Shown: piece after piece, positions 40,901-51,312 of the stretch | How the letters are laid out: each line of letters begins with the position of its first letter | How positions within the stretch are numbered: position 1 is the first letter of the stretch | Source of the DNA: Ectocarpus siliculosus | Taxonomy: Eukaryota; Sar; Phaeophyceae; Ectocarpales; Ectocarpaceae | Direction of reading: 5' to 3' | Assembly (NCBI GenBank): GCA_000310025.1 | Contig: FN649730.1 | Span: 2,134,647 to 2,198,646 of the forward strand | DNA length: 64,000 nt | Made by a program: the position numbers and the translations under genes | The notes under the pieces: generated by a model | Databases searched by the model: none | What the model saw: the letters and a program-made list of their open reading frames with translations, nothing else | What the model was told of the DNA's origin: nothing

Positions 40901-42344
40901 GACGATGGGCGGGTCGCGAAAGCAAAGTTGAAGCTTGCCGCCGGTGCTCGAGGTCCTCCAGCCGTGATCGGAGCGCTCCCTGCTTCGCCCTAGCAATCCG
41001 GACATACTCCTCGCGCGCCGCTAGTTCCGCTTTCTTCTGCGCAGCAGCCCGAGCAGACTCGCGCTCCTCCTCCTGCTTCCTCGCCGCCTCCGCCAGAGCA
41101 GCCTCTCGCTCCTCCTCCTGCCTCCTCGCAGCTTCCGCCATAGCAGCCTCACGCTCCTTCGCCTGCTTCTTCGCAGCCTCCGCCAGAGCAGCCTGACGCT
41201 CCTCCTCCTGCTTCCTCGCATCATCCGCCAGAGCAGCCTCACGCTCCTCCAGCAGCTTCCGCTCTTCCGCCGCCGCTACCTTGCTAGCCAGACCGCGGTG
41301 CCACATCTCGGTCAATTCTTGAAAGGCGACGAACTCATCTTGCGGCAAGTGCATCACCGTGTCTTCCTGCGGGAGCGAGAAAGGGCGAGCGCAAATGGGG
41401 GAACCAGGAGACAAACGAGCCGCCCTGACCACGTCGCGCAGGGAGATCCGTCCAGCGGTGTACGCCTGTTCCAGGTCCGCCGGATCCGCCGTGGCGATGT
41501 TGTACCTCAGGTCCTCAGCTGTGGACGCGCCTGGAGTGGACTCGCTCTCGTCGCCCGTCCCGGCCCCTGCCATCAGCTCCGCGGTGGACGGCTCGCCCTC
41601 GGCCTCGTAATCGAGGATTTCCTCATTGCCGTCCATCAGTTCCACATAGCCGCTGGACATGGTGTTCTCTTTTTTCAAAAGGACAGGGCCAGAGGAAGGG
41701 CAGCTACTATCGATTTTTACAAGTGCAGAAAGGCCAGCAACAGCAGATGTGTCACCCCCAACCGCTGTTGCGACAGCAGAACCGATTTCAGCGGAAACAG
41801 TAAAGTGGGGCGTAATCGCGGTAGAAGCAAGCCGAGGTCCATGCGAAAAACGGAGATACCCACAGGATAGCATACGCCCGGTGATAAAAGCTTGATGCAT
41901 ACGAGGTTGAAGCGGATCCAACCAAGCAGAAAATGCGTCCAAAAGCACACCATGCCACGCATACACAGCAGTGGAAGCTAGCACAAAAGGAACGATATTA
42001 ACTGGAGACACGAGATTGTCCGACCAAAACACACGCAGAGCAGCACGGCGTTCCTCCGCAACGGGTGCCGAAGTGCGAGCAAAGACCGCTGTGGGTTTGC
42101 GCTGTTGAAAGGTTTCCAATTCAAATGCCTTGAGGGTGAATGATGCTCCAAAAAAAATTTCCATGTGATTGCGAAAAATGGAGGGAAGGCTGGTGGGGCG
42201 GCTGATACCCAATTTGTGTGCACACAACGCTCTCCACGTCGAAACAAGCGGAGTCAAATCGGAGAGCACCACAGGGAAATCCGCGGACATCGGCCGGTAC
42301 GCCGGCATGAATGCAGTAGAGGTGATAGCGGACGCGGGAAGCAT
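37974..42344 (-). CDS. Gag of the Ty3/Gypsy element
   Basis: An open frame of 1,456 residues, very large for a Gag. In order: an N-terminal region of about 230 residues without recognised motifs; a likely in-frame start M-S-S-G-Y-V-E-L at 41,661; an acidic stretch; a coiled coil rich in Glu, Ala, Arg and Lys (about residues 350-470); an Arg/Ser-dipeptide-rich block (about 690-780); a Pro/Ala-rich region; the Gag core (about 1,100-1,320); and a zinc knuckle C-L-N-C-L-G-E-D-H-S-F-K-S-C near the C-terminus. The RS-rich block is reminiscent of splicing factors and could serve RNA binding. The Gag and Pol frames are separated by about 220 bases. Confidence 0.85.
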   Translation of the reverse strand: MLPASAITSTAFMPAYRPMSADFPVVLSDLTPLVSTWRALCAHKLGISRPTSLPSIFRNHMEIFFGASFTLKAFELETFQQRKPTAVFARTSAPVAEERRAALRVFWSDNLVSPVNIVPFVLASTAVYAWHGVLLDAFSAWLDPLQPRMHQAFITGRMLSCGYLRFSHGPRLASTAITPHFTVSAEIGSAVATAVGGDTSAVAGLSALVKIDSSCPSSGPVLLKKENTMSSGYVELMDGNEEILDYEAEGEPSTAELMAGAGTGDESESTPGASTAEDLRYNIATADPADLEQAYTAGRISLRDVVRAARLSPGSPICARPFSLPQEDTVMHLPQDEFVAFQELTEMWHRGLASKVAAAEERKLLEEREAALADDARKQEEERQAALAEAAKKQAKEREAAMAEAARRQEEEREAALAEAARKQEEERESARAAAQKKAELAAREEYVRIARAKQGALRSRLEDLEHRRQASTLLSRPAHRRVVPPPTPQAAPEVAAAPQFSVTLGGPAGDADGASDDEAEEYRFHAEDTAFLSRPLSTPTDVITFHDADRTRALFAWAGLQQIVRDRCPDSYTDLGFAHLVSSPFLDQLQPSLRQSVFRLVSALRRASFTEGPQGTAVVVHNGGIRLPLARTATNDDFQHDLQLPQQDSASRAHGSGGTKDYNLSAAPASTSRRSRWGDQAPTAKSGTAERTSRGPGVEDGGRGYAESSSKRRHRESRSRSRSTDRQPRHAPSFRRGRSRSSDRRGSNTPSRRRSRSRSPTRSGGNSRATSSDSGRGGKGRRKSGRGRRQVQYDRCDFRSSGLLGERKTASEDGSLCSSPPVLLPPADVGPPPVSTLAFKLANMQLREHSAAVKSHAPTRTVVDQPTSSLLLDERVGSPRNAASHASTSASRTEMLLEQVLTLLRAQTSGQVVDAAADSNVPPFVPSNAPSMPPSAPPFSSRTHLAPLQDHASSSSGVRSGYEVHDEAAARATAVSSSPAPAAPALPQQTLVVPSASTAPALLQQPLVVPPPLPRTSILIDPRPATGHVMASPANATSPLPQDDASLPLSSTGARTRQEALDAADAAVAEADTIRIQDKMDKLKPEQLDSVTRLPLGSDPDEFARFASSCKGVVTEILTKSDVKRKQTFASSTWVTGWLPLLRTRVRAAVVEGQTTNRATLEFLDATFQQVENHLRKEPAGPSTYAFFIQKLAAAWDTQDKSSGIDRLRSFGVSTGEMYGEYIRRYKALAMTVMVSHHAFKPSDAQVQIAVRDSMLKQFPVVSGQVYKDEQLSMEAPFGRHASCLDDMWDVLDKRAFAHTPAVHGDDFFSVSSTNARSSSAVSRAVASSALRSSVTPSWSPGSSAAVMSVDPLPYDDRDPFLLHYSDWPLQGHFPEVYNVASEMALTKNDPPLFTPLVSAEDRRNALRLYKGKCLNCLGEDHSFKSCTRGFINATGLLNNDIKLCMEKDPTLWSR

Positions 42345-43429
42345 GCTATCATCCCGAGTCCCACACTACACAAAGGCAACAACTCCGGTTGCTGCATGCA
42401 AAGCGTGTCCGCCACCGAAATAACTTCATGGACCGCCGATGCAGACAAAATAGCTCGGGAGGGGCGGCGAACGTAGGAAAAATCACCTACAACATCGCGA
42501 TGACCGCCGAGGCGCGTATCCTGCGCAAGGTCCCAGTCCCGCGGACGCTTAGCAAACGCATCGCAAGCCAGCATCTCGACAGGAGAAGAAGCAGAGAAGG
42601 CTAAGTCTAGATTCTCGTGGGTGGTGAGACCAAATAACCAACAACCCAGTGATTGTGAAGAAAGTGTGACAACAACACACAGCAGTGTGGAGGCCGCGTC
42701 CAGCACCCGCTTACCGTGTAATGCCAGCTGACGCCAAGTTTAAAGGAGGGGAAGCCGTGGGCGGTAGCTTGCTCCTAGAGATAGATGAAGGTAGGTTCTG
42801 TCGTTGACACGCTTGTCCACGATCACGATGAGATGAGAAAGTTGCTTGTTATTGCTGAGAGACGATCAGCAAGGGTCTGAGGTGAAGTGGGGATCCAACT
42901 TCACCTCAGGGGGTACGCAGACTAGACAAATCCTATGAGGGTAGGTGCATGAAGGGTATACCTCCTGGGACCGACCCACATCCTATGAACAATAAGATGT
43001 ACCCTATTCAGGCTAGCAGCCACACTCCTTAACAACATGCCGCCAGGACCCACGACGGAACAGCCACACGGTAAGCAAGCAATTGGGGACAGACACCTAC
43101 GCCACAATGCGTTCAACCTTACACGTCAGGTAGAGGCTGTTCGTCCGCAGCGTTTGGTTTCATTTGGTCGTGGGGTCTCCCCGTGTGCACGCTTCCAGTG
43201 CATGGAGTGCCGCGCTCGCAACCCCGACACGTACGAGCAACGCTGTATGAGGCGCAGGTCAGGCAATGTTGGCGGCGGCCACTTTGGGTTGCACTCCCTT
43301 TTCTCATGGCCTTTACTCGAGATTTCAGGGTCGAAGACCTATAAATAGGGCCATGGGGTCACGCTTCGTAAGACTGTGGGGTTTTCGTGGGACTTCAGTT
43401 TTAAGACGCCTTGAACTAAGTTAGATTTA
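42345..43429. other. Upstream flank of the LTR element
   Basis: The 5' LTR and leader of the minus-strand element would be expected here, but no sequence here matches the other flank by eye. A perfect 11-bp hairpin (42,878-42,908) is the one clear structure. A TATAAATA at about 43,340 (plus) has no assigned gene. Confidence 0.4.
42878..42908. repeat. Perfect 11-bp inverted repeat
   Basis: TGAGGTGAAGT and ACTTCACCTCA are exact reverse complements around a 9-base loop. Confidence 0.75.
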
Positions 43430-43650
43430 CATTATTATACTTACTTATTTAGCAGAAGAGCTTATGACGCGTACATCTTGATTTTAGTATGCTTTCAGTT
43501 TTTTTGTTCAGGGCTTTTTTTTGTGTTTTCATGCCCGTTCTATCTAATCCAATACAAGATTTCGGCACGTACAAATCCACAAATGTTGGAAACATTGGCA
43601 CAGCAGTATAGTAGTGCACCTTTCGCCACGCTTGTTCAACAGATGACGGT
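43430..43650 (+). repeat. Direct repeat A, copy 1
   Basis: It matches 47,745-47,945 in order: GCAGAAGAGCT.ATGACGCG, TACATCTTGATTTTA, CCCGTTCTA...ATCCAAT, CAAGATTTCGGC, GTTGGAAACATTGGCACA, TTGTTCAACAGAT. It was probably part of the same mobile or satellite-like sequence that fills 46.5-49 kb. Confidence 0.65.
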
Positions 43651-45801
43651 GGTGTACAGCATTAACCTGCCTGCAGGCAGATCACATGCTGCAGAAAGAT
43701 CACATCCGTACATACGTCGTGCATCTGTACTACTGCGTTCGTATACATACCTACATCACAACCCGTTATTCGCACATGCATATGGATACGCGTCTGTATT
43801 GTATACCTACAGGACAAGCCGTCATTCGCACGTGCCGTCATTCGCACGTACGGATACGTGTCTGTATACCACGCCAGCGGTATGTCATCGTGGCAACTTT
43901 GTGCTGCGGAATCGCCCTTCAACTCGAATCTCACCGCATATATATTTATCCAATCAGATCATCACATCAAAGACTATCATATGGACATAGTCCAAGACTT
44001 AGCAGGTTACCAAGTGCAAAGGTATGATAAACGAGACACGATGAGTTATATCTGAAGTCATATCGCCGATTTCCCCACATTGAGACCAAAACTAGTTATC
44101 GTTCGAAGTATGCTGTATTACTTAGCCAGTTGTGTAGATTAAAATTTTGCAGTTCGTTGTACACGTATTGAATTTTTGAATTTTTTGAGCGAGCGGCAGC
44201 TAAGTTGATGAGAGATATGTTAACACACCAGACCATTACAAGGTGAATCTTTTAGGCACTAAGCTACACAATTTTCGTCAGGTCTTCTATAGGAAATCAC
44301 GCATACATGTTAGGGATTCTTCGCGTACAGAAGCAAGAGTACAATTTTGGTGTAGAACATAACATTTGGTATCTTATTACCATGGGGGTGATTTATGACT
44401 TTATTTCTTTACTTGTGGGAATAGGGGCAAGGGTAGATTAAGAGCAAAATGACAGGATGTATATTGTCGAAAAAAGTACAGAAAACCAACGATGTTGGTA
44501 TCAACGCAGGTAGCTACTGTAGTATAATTAATTAGGATGTGATGATTGATTTGAATGTATGTGCTAGGAGAGACATGAGGATAGTTGAATGGAGCTCACG
44601 CTTTTATTGGGTACTCCTTGCAAGAAAGGGTCCGACGCGCAGTGTGGATGAATTCTTGTAGGACATCCCGAGGAAATAATACTTGAAACATCACAACTGG
44701 GACACTCGACAATAGAGTAATGGACAACACTCGACAATAGAATAATGGATGATGGATACGAACGGCAATGAGTTGCCAAATTATCCATTAGCAAGGGGGA
44801 GCACAGTGACCCGTGTCCCTTGCCAAATATCATTACTGTAACCAAATTCTTCTAATCTCGGATCGCAAATGACGTCATATGACCCAGTGAAATTTCTTCT
44901 AAAACTTAGACCAAATGACGTCACATGACCAGGTGAAAATACAACACCTCGATGGCCTCCAAATCTACAGTTGAGCCCTGGTCGGGAAGCCCCTTTTGCA
45001 CATTCCCAGTTTGATCCCTACCGCAAGCCTCCCATTGTGTTCGGAGCAGCCGGCATTCGGATTCCTGCCGTGGTACCACATATATAGCCCCTCCGATAGG
45101 ACTTGAGGCAAGGCGGGAAGGCTGTATCGGGTTTCGTGCTAAGGTGCTCTCCCATATTGACCTCGTGGCTGACACACATCGTCTTCGCTGCTGATTGCTG
45201 TACATCCAGGTGGGTAATTTCTACGTGTTGTATCCTTCGCCGTACTCCGTAACATGTCCACACCACTGCTCCACACGGAGAGACCAACTGCTACGCGCTG
45301 CCTCTGCTGACCTTCATGACGGATGTTCTACAACGTGATTACGACATGGTTGCGACAAGATATCTCGACAAACCGCTCTGAGGAACACCAGGGAAGTTGA
45401 CAACAACCACCACACACATTGGATGTAAATCATATGAAAACTTTCCGTGCTCTACTAATGGTGTTTACCAATCCCCAACATAACAAGAAACAAGCTAACA
45501 TGATACAAACTGACTGATATGCCCTACCTACCATGTACCAGGTGTACCATTCTCATCTACTGCTGTAAACAGCACTGATACGTTACCCCAAAGGATCAAA
45601 TACGGTTTGTAAATTCAAAAAACGGCGGGACACACCTGTTGTCCGTGAAATTAAAAAATCTGTAGATTTGAAAAACGAGTGATGTACTGCTGTAGACGTC
45701 GTTCCATCTTCCATGATTTTTACAATATTATTCCTAATATGCAATATGCCTAATAAACCAGCAAGCTGTCAATAGACACTGCGCCGTGTCCCCTGTGAAG
45801 G
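43651..45801. other. AT-rich spacer
   Basis: No gene is supported. Short frames rich in Tyr, His and Arg reflect composition. No RNA gene was recognised. Confidence 0.4.
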
Positions 45802-45901
45802 TTACATTTTACAATACACGACACAACGGAGGGATTCACCCCGACATTTTGTCGTTGACCCAGTAGAGAACTACAGGGAGGGGATGTATTGTAAAATGTA
45901 A
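45802..45901. mobile_element. MITE-like 100-bp element
   Basis: Perfect 16-bp terminal inverted repeats (TTACATTTTACAATAC and its complement) enclose 68 bases that themselves contain a small hairpin (CGACA-TTT-TGTCG). It has the size and form of a miniature inverted-repeat element. A target-site duplication is not clear. It could also be transcribed as a hairpin RNA. Confidence 0.6.
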
Positions 45902-46524
45902 GTTGTATAGTCTACAGATGTTTTTGTACTTAGCACCAGCTGGCATCACTGGAATAAATCATCAGTGTATAGACTTAAAAAGACTCGAAATAAGTCCAGT
46001 ACCCAGCCGGTTTCCCTCCACTCACTGAAAAGACTCCATCACATCCCGTTCGACTGTGGGTATATCTCGAATGGGCATTCTTTCTGTGTGTACAGTGTGT
46101 TTTTATTGTTCCTTAAGACTATCACACACATCGTTTAAAAAAAAAACACGAAACGATAACAGTTATTCCGCGCACAACCCTCCGCACATGTGCTCGAAAG
46201 GTTCATATTTTTTCCGCACCACCTACCACCTACCTCATCCGAATCGACAAACAACAACGTAAACCTGCTGCTTTCATCACGTGTACCTTTAGTTATGCCA
46301 CCGACTACCTCATCCAGATCGACAAACCAACAACGTAAACCTGCTGCTGTCATCACGCGTACCTTCAGGTATATGCCGCCTTCGCAACAATACACCAGGA
46401 GTCAAATGGACAGACGGAACGATTGAGTGCCTAGGCGACGAACAGTCAAGGATGCCTCTCTCTTCGTCCGGAAGACGAACCCTCTCTACATCGAGAGTAC
46501 GCAATTCTGCGACAAGGATAACGA
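45902..46524. other. Spacer with a short tandem duplication
   Basis: Around 46,210-46,375 a stretch containing ACCTCATC(C)(G/A)GA(A)TCGACAAAC and CAACGTAAACCTGCTGCT is present twice, about 72 bases apart. Nothing else was recognised. Confidence 0.4.
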
Positions 46525-47740
46525 GTAATGCTTTCATTTCGTTCTTTATTTTGTCTTTTCTACCACTACTACAGTATTTTTTACAACACTTACTACTTGC
46601 ATACACCAAGGTTGGTTATTATGCCGTTGTTAGCAGTGCCTTGCATTTTGCGCTCAACGCATTTTCTGGTCCGATCGTTCCCCGGATATTCATTCTATAC
46701 TTTCTTTTCTACACATGAAAAATTGATTTCTTCTGCTACGTGTATAACCACATTTGAAGGATCGTGAGCAGTTATTTGGCGTTGACCGGGCCCAAACATT
46801 CAGGGTGGCCAAAAATAGCAAGTTGGACCGAAGTTGGACCGTCAAAAACGTACAGTAGTTTTAATTTTAAGTCTTACCACACAAATCAATATCGGTGTGT
46901 GTACCAGCAAGCAGCAGTTGACATACTGACATACATGATGTGCGGTGTTCTGTAGTTCGGCAGCAGCAACAGACCCGTATGTAGCCTGCTGCAATTTGTG
47001 TTTAGCTCATGTTCTGCAACAAACATGGTCGAACCATATGGTCCGACCGTTGCCTGGACATTAACTTCCACGCACCATTGGTTTCTTCTGCGGTGCCTTT
47101 TTTTTTCATACGCGGTGTTTCCGATATATTCCGCGTTCATTTCGACTTCTCCTTTAAGCGTACGTCATTTTGGCATTTTCCAAGTGCGATGGTGCCGACA
47201 GCAGTCTATTTACGGATGCCGAAGTATTTGTTGCGAAATAAAATACGCCAAAGTAGTTGTTCTGGATTAATCATACATGAAAATTACGACCTTCTCCGCT
47301 TAATTCATGGCCGCCGTGTCCGTCTCGGCCAATGTACGGCGAATGACACAATGGCAAAGATTTTCCTCCAGGCGGCCGTTCCTTGGACATTAACTTCCAC
47401 ATACCATTGGTTTCTTCTGCTGTGCCTTTTTTTCATGCGCGTTGTTTCCGATATTCCGCGTTCATTTCGATTTCTCCTTTGAGCGAACGTTATTTTTCGT
47501 ATTTTCCAAGTGCGATGGTGCCGACAGCAGTCTATTTACGGATGCCGAAGTATTTGTTGCGAAATAAAATACGCCAAAGTAGTTGTGCTGGATTAAATCC
47601 TACATGAAAATTTCGACCTTCTCCGCTTAATTCGTGGCCACCGTGTCCGTCTCGACCAATGCACGGCGAATCACACAATGGCAAAGATTTTTCCTCCAGG
47701 TGGCCGTCCCGCACCTCATCGGCGGGCGGCCGCCTATATC
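46525..47740 (+). repeat. Large direct repeat B, copy 1
   Basis: The block contains, in order, TTTTCTACCACTACT...TTACAACACTT, GCAGTGCCTTGC, CCGATCGTTCCCCGGATAT, a GTTGACCGGG...CAGGGTGGC unit, the TACATGATGTGCG...GTTCGGCAGCAGCAACAGACCC segment, and two tandem ~330-bp units (47,050-47,382 and 47,383-47,715), ending GGCGGGCGGCCGCCTATA. The same order recurs at 47,940-48,965. No coding capacity was recognised. Confidence 0.65.
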
Positions 47741-47744
47741 CTAG

Positions 47745-47945
47745 TACATACTTATATGACAGAAGAGCTGATGACGCGTACATCTTGATTTTAATACGCT
47801 GTCAGCTTTTGTTTGCTTTTTTTTTTTTGTTGCCCGTTCTAATCCAATGCAAGATTTCGGCGCGTACAAAATCCACAAGTGTTGGAAACATTGGCACAAC
47901 AGCGTTATAGTGCACCTTTTCCACACTTGTTCAACAGATATATTT
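47745..47945 (+). repeat. Direct repeat A, copy 2
   Basis: It matches 43,430-43,650 and lies exactly between the two B blocks, so A+B together may be one larger repeating unit. Confidence 0.65.
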
Positions 47946-48965
47946 CTTTCTTTACTTTTGTTTTTCTACTTATTACAACACTTGCATTATCCAAGGTTAC
48001 GCCGTTTTTGGCAGTGCCTTGCGTTTTTCGGTCAACTCATGTTCTGAACCGTGGCCAGACCATGGCCCGATCGTTACCCGGATATAACACGAAATAATTA
48101 TTTCTTCTGCTACGTGTACAACCACATTTTGAACAATCTTGAGCAGTTCTTTGGTGTTGACCGGGACGAAACATTCAGGGTGGCAACAACGAGCAAGTTG
48201 GACCGTTAATAACGTAGTTTTCAGTCTTACCACACAACAAATTGAACAATTCTTTGGTGTTGACCGGTACAAAAATCAGGGTGGCAACAACGAGCAAGTT
48301 GGACCGTTAATAACGTAGTTTTCAGTCTTACCACACAACAAATTGAACAATTCTTTGGTGTTGACCGGTACAAAAATCAGGGTGGCAACAATGAGCAAGT
48401 TGGACCGTTAATAACGTAGTTTTCAGTCTTACGACACAAACATCGGTGTATGAACCAGCAAGCAGCAGTAGACGTAATCACATACATGATGTGCGCTGTT
48501 GTGTAGTTCGGCAGCAGCAACAGACCCATATGTAGTCTATTAGCAGTATGCTGCATTTGGCGTTTAGCTCATGTTCTGAACCAACCATGGCCGAACCATG
48601 GTCCGATCGATACCCGGACATACATTTACACGTACTATTGGCTCTTCGGCGGTGTCTGCTTTTCATGCGCGTTTGTTTCCAATATTTCGCTTTCATTTCG
48701 GCTTCTCCTTTAAGCGTACGTCATTTTCGTATTTTCCAAGTGCGATGGTGCCGACATTCTATTTACGGACGCCAAAGTGTTTGTTGCGAAATTAACTACG
48801 CCAAACAAAGTAATTGTTCTGTAATAAATCATACATGCACATTACGACCTTCTCCGCTTAATTCGTGGCCGCCGTGTCCGTCACCATGGCTAATCACACA
48901 ATGGCAAAATATTTTGCTTCGAGGTGGCCGTCCCGCCTCGTCGGCGGGCGGCCGCCTATACCCTA
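47940..48965 (+). repeat. Large direct repeat B, copy 2
   Basis: It has the same landmarks and order as copy 1, with one ~330-bp unit (48,610-48,940) where copy 1 has two, and an internal expansion of a ~102-bp unit. Confidence 0.65.
48147..48450 (+). repeat. ~102-bp tandem repeat, three units
   Basis: Units start at TTCTTTGGTGTTGACCGG (48,147, 48,250, 48,351). The last two are nearly identical, the first is more diverged. The single counterpart in block B copy 1 is at about 46,770. Confidence 0.8.
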
Positions 48966-48982
48966 TTATAATACACCTCGCC

Positions 48983-49056
48983 CTATTCACAAAGGGAGCC
49001 AGAGAGCCGGCAGGATGTCCGTGTTTTGCGACAGCGGGGAACGTTTCTGCCGCATC
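48983..49056 (-). CDS. Cys-rich terminal exon
   Basis: A 74-nt exon entered in phase 1. It contains four Cys and ends in TAG. It overlaps the edge of the repeat-rich region, so it is the least certain of the three. Confidence 0.3.
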
Positions 49057-50945
49057 CTGTCGCACGAACATACAGACGTGCCTCGCCTAGGGTAAACAGC
49101 TGGGCCCAACGTCAAAGAGGATGTTGGAACATGGCGAAGATTTCGCATTCCAGCACATGCTATTTACGCCAAAATATGTACATATTCGAGCCAGTGGCCA
49201 AGCTCGACGCTTCCAGGCTGTGACAGTGTTTTGGGGAGGAAGGGGTCGACTTACTCATGACTGCTTAGCTTTGACAGAAAACTGACACAACGGTATCCGT
49301 TTCATGTTGCAGTCTCCAACGTCACATGGCATTCATTCGTCTTGCGTCAAGACGGTTTGTTTATATTCATAGTCGAAGGATACGTCCTGACATGGAACAA
49401 CCAGACCGGTATCTAACCCAATATCCCAACATTATACAATACCGGAGGACACTTGGCGCGCAACGCGGTGTGGCAGTCTGTCAGACGAGCGATGTCTTCA
49501 CCTGACATGTACATCAACGACTATTGAGATGAACGTGTATACGACAGGAGTGTTCTACGACGCTTCTGGTGTTTTGAGTCGCGGTTGTGAGCGCGTTCTC
49601 CCTCCTCCCGTCGCGTATCAGCGCAAAATCAACCGCCCCTGATAGGCTACGTCACGTCACCTAACGGAGCACGCTGGTGGGAGTTCACCCATGCACGGTC
49701 TTACCTGACACGCAGCAATGACTCTGAGTACAGATGCCGCAGTCGCCAACATCGTCACTCTCATCACAGAAAATGCCGCAGTCGACATCGTCGCCAAGGT
49801 AAACAGGGGTCGTAGCGTCGCATGTGTTCGCAAGTGCCCATCCTGCACAAAACTCTGCAGCACATGACAAGCCGCCGGGAACGAGGATGCCACACACACG
49901 CGCGAAAGCAAACATTCGGAGGCCCACCCCAGAACGATTTGCGTCAACCTCTTGCATGTCGAGCACATGCCATTCGGTTGGGTTTTTTACCTGGTGTCTC
50001 ACGGGGTCTCTCCCCGCTTGCACGATGGCTTCGCCTCGTTTGCCGCGCTCCCCACCCCCACTAATATTGTAGGGGACCAGGTCAGGCATCTTATGTGGTT
50101 GCGGCGGTAATGTTGGTCTTGCACCTCTTGCTATCATCATGGACGCAATGTGAGAGTTCACGGAGCCCTCGACAAGATCGAATTACATAAGGCCATCACC
50201 AAACAAGACGGCATGAAAATCGCATCAGTCATGCCCGCGTGGATGACCCTTCGTTAGGCTGAAATTTATCGAATTTTCAACCGATGACTCGAACCCTGAG
50301 AATATTCGGTGTACCTCTTGAGTTGTTCCCCGCCGCGTGTTCATTGATTCCGGCCACTATTCGTGTTTTCGAGCGCGGGAGAAGTCAACCGCTTCATGTC
50401 ACATGCATAATATGCGGACGAGTCGCCTAGGGCCACCAGCTGATCCTGGCCTATTTTGAGAGGACAACACTGGAAAAGGCAAAACGTGTTTCCTACCTCG
50501 TGTTTCTTCTTAAGAGATATTTTGCCAAGCTCGAAGCTTCGAGCGGTGAAAGCGTTGATGGGGGACGTCCCACCCACTCACAACTGTTCAGGTTCAACCC
50601 GAAAATACACACCACGCTTGGTTCGGTTCAACGTGCAGTCGCCAATGTGACGTGGTAAGGGTCTCGCGTCAAGGCTGTTGCCTGGCATGCGTGGTCGAAA
50701 CGAAATCCTGCGCCGAGAACGTTCAACACATGCGGTGCAGGATTTGGTCGCGGAGTTGATAGGTCGCTGGTACAACCTTCGATATCACTGCGGCGAGTCA
50801 CCAAAGATGAACCACCCACCGCACATGTCGTCGACGTTGCACATGCCGTCGTCGGTACAACTGCCAACAGTTTCAGGGTCTGCTGCTGACTGACAGCAAG
50901 TACCCTCTGGCTCGTCCGTGCAATCAGCAACGACTTGAGCAAAAA
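48983..50945 (-). CDS. Cys-rich protein, partial, three exons
   Basis: Three exons with matching phase 1 can be proposed: 50,945-50,820, 49,854-49,705, and terminal 49,056-48,983. Exon one encodes D-C-T-D-E-P-E-G-T-C-C...G-S-C-T-D-D-G-M-C...D-D-M-C. Exon two encodes T-C-D-A-T-T-P...V-D-C-G-I-F-C...G-D-C-G-I-C-T-Q-S-H-C-C. The last encodes C-G-R-N-V-P-R-C...S-C-R-L-S-G-S-L-C-E and a stop. Borders are TCCCGGTCAG / GTGGGT, ATGTGCTGCAG / GTAAGA and TGCGACAG. The spacing of Cys suggests small disulfide-rich secreted modules. The 5' exons, including any signal peptide, are not found. The family is not recognised. Confidence 0.4.
49080..49360. repeat. Duplicated intron segment, copy 1
   Basis: It aligns with 50,428-50,680: CGCCTAGGG, GCCAAGCTCGA.GCTTC, GCAGTC(T/G)CCAA(C/T)GT(C/G)AC(A/G)TGG, GCGTCAAG. 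Together with the nearby Cys-rich exons this suggests tandem duplication of an exon plus its flanking intron. Confidence 0.5.
49705..49854 (-). CDS. Cys-rich exon, module 2
   Basis: A 150-nt symmetrical phase 1-1 exon with seven Cys and many Asp, strong donor GTAAGACC. The frame is open further upstream, so a longer exon is possible. Confidence 0.45.
50428..50680. repeat. Duplicated intron segment, copy 2
   Basis: Counterpart of 49,080-49,360, lying 140 bases downstream of Cys-rich module 1 in gene orientation. Confidence 0.5.
50820..50945 (-). CDS. Cys-rich exon, module 1
   Basis: A 126-nt symmetrical phase 1-1 exon with six Cys. The donor GTGGGT was chosen to keep phase; a GTGACT 13 bases on is the alternative. 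Confidence 0.4.
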
Positions 50946-51312
50946 CTGACCGGGAATCAAAAAGAAACAAAGCGAAGGGCGGCGGGGCAGGGTGGTGAAA
51001 TGTGAACCGGTGGCTTAATGCACCACGCGAATATTCCAAAAAGCACTCAATGATTCGCCAAATAGATTTCGCACCGTCGCGGCATTGTTCCGCGGCGATC
51101 ATCGACTATCGACCCATGACGGTCATGCTTGGGTGATAGACGATGAGCGGAAACGGTGAGCGTTGGCGTTGAACGCGTATATGCCACCAGGAACAACTAC
51201 CATCTGGATGAGGATGGTTGGGGGTACCGGTCTCCGCTAGCAGCACCAAATGATGACAAAGGTCATCCCCTTGCAAATCGTGATTATATTGGATATTTAC
51301 ATCGCATCGTAC

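Larger units (their letters stand above)
31047..42344 (-). mobile_element. Ty3/Gypsy-type LTR retroelement
   Basis: The order Gag, protease, RT, RNase H, integrase, chromodomain-like end marks a Ty3/Gypsy element, probably chromovirus-like. It fills 11.3 kb on the minus strand as two long frames (Gag 42,344-37,974; Pol 37,751-31,047). The coding part looks whole, apart from a 100-base assembly gap near the Pol end. I could not recognise the two LTRs, so its age cannot be estimated from them; open frames suggest a fairly young copy. Unusual parts are a NADAR-like domain in Pol, a large RS-rich coiled-coil Gag, and a long Ser/Pro-rich stretch between RNase H and integrase. Confidence 0.9.
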
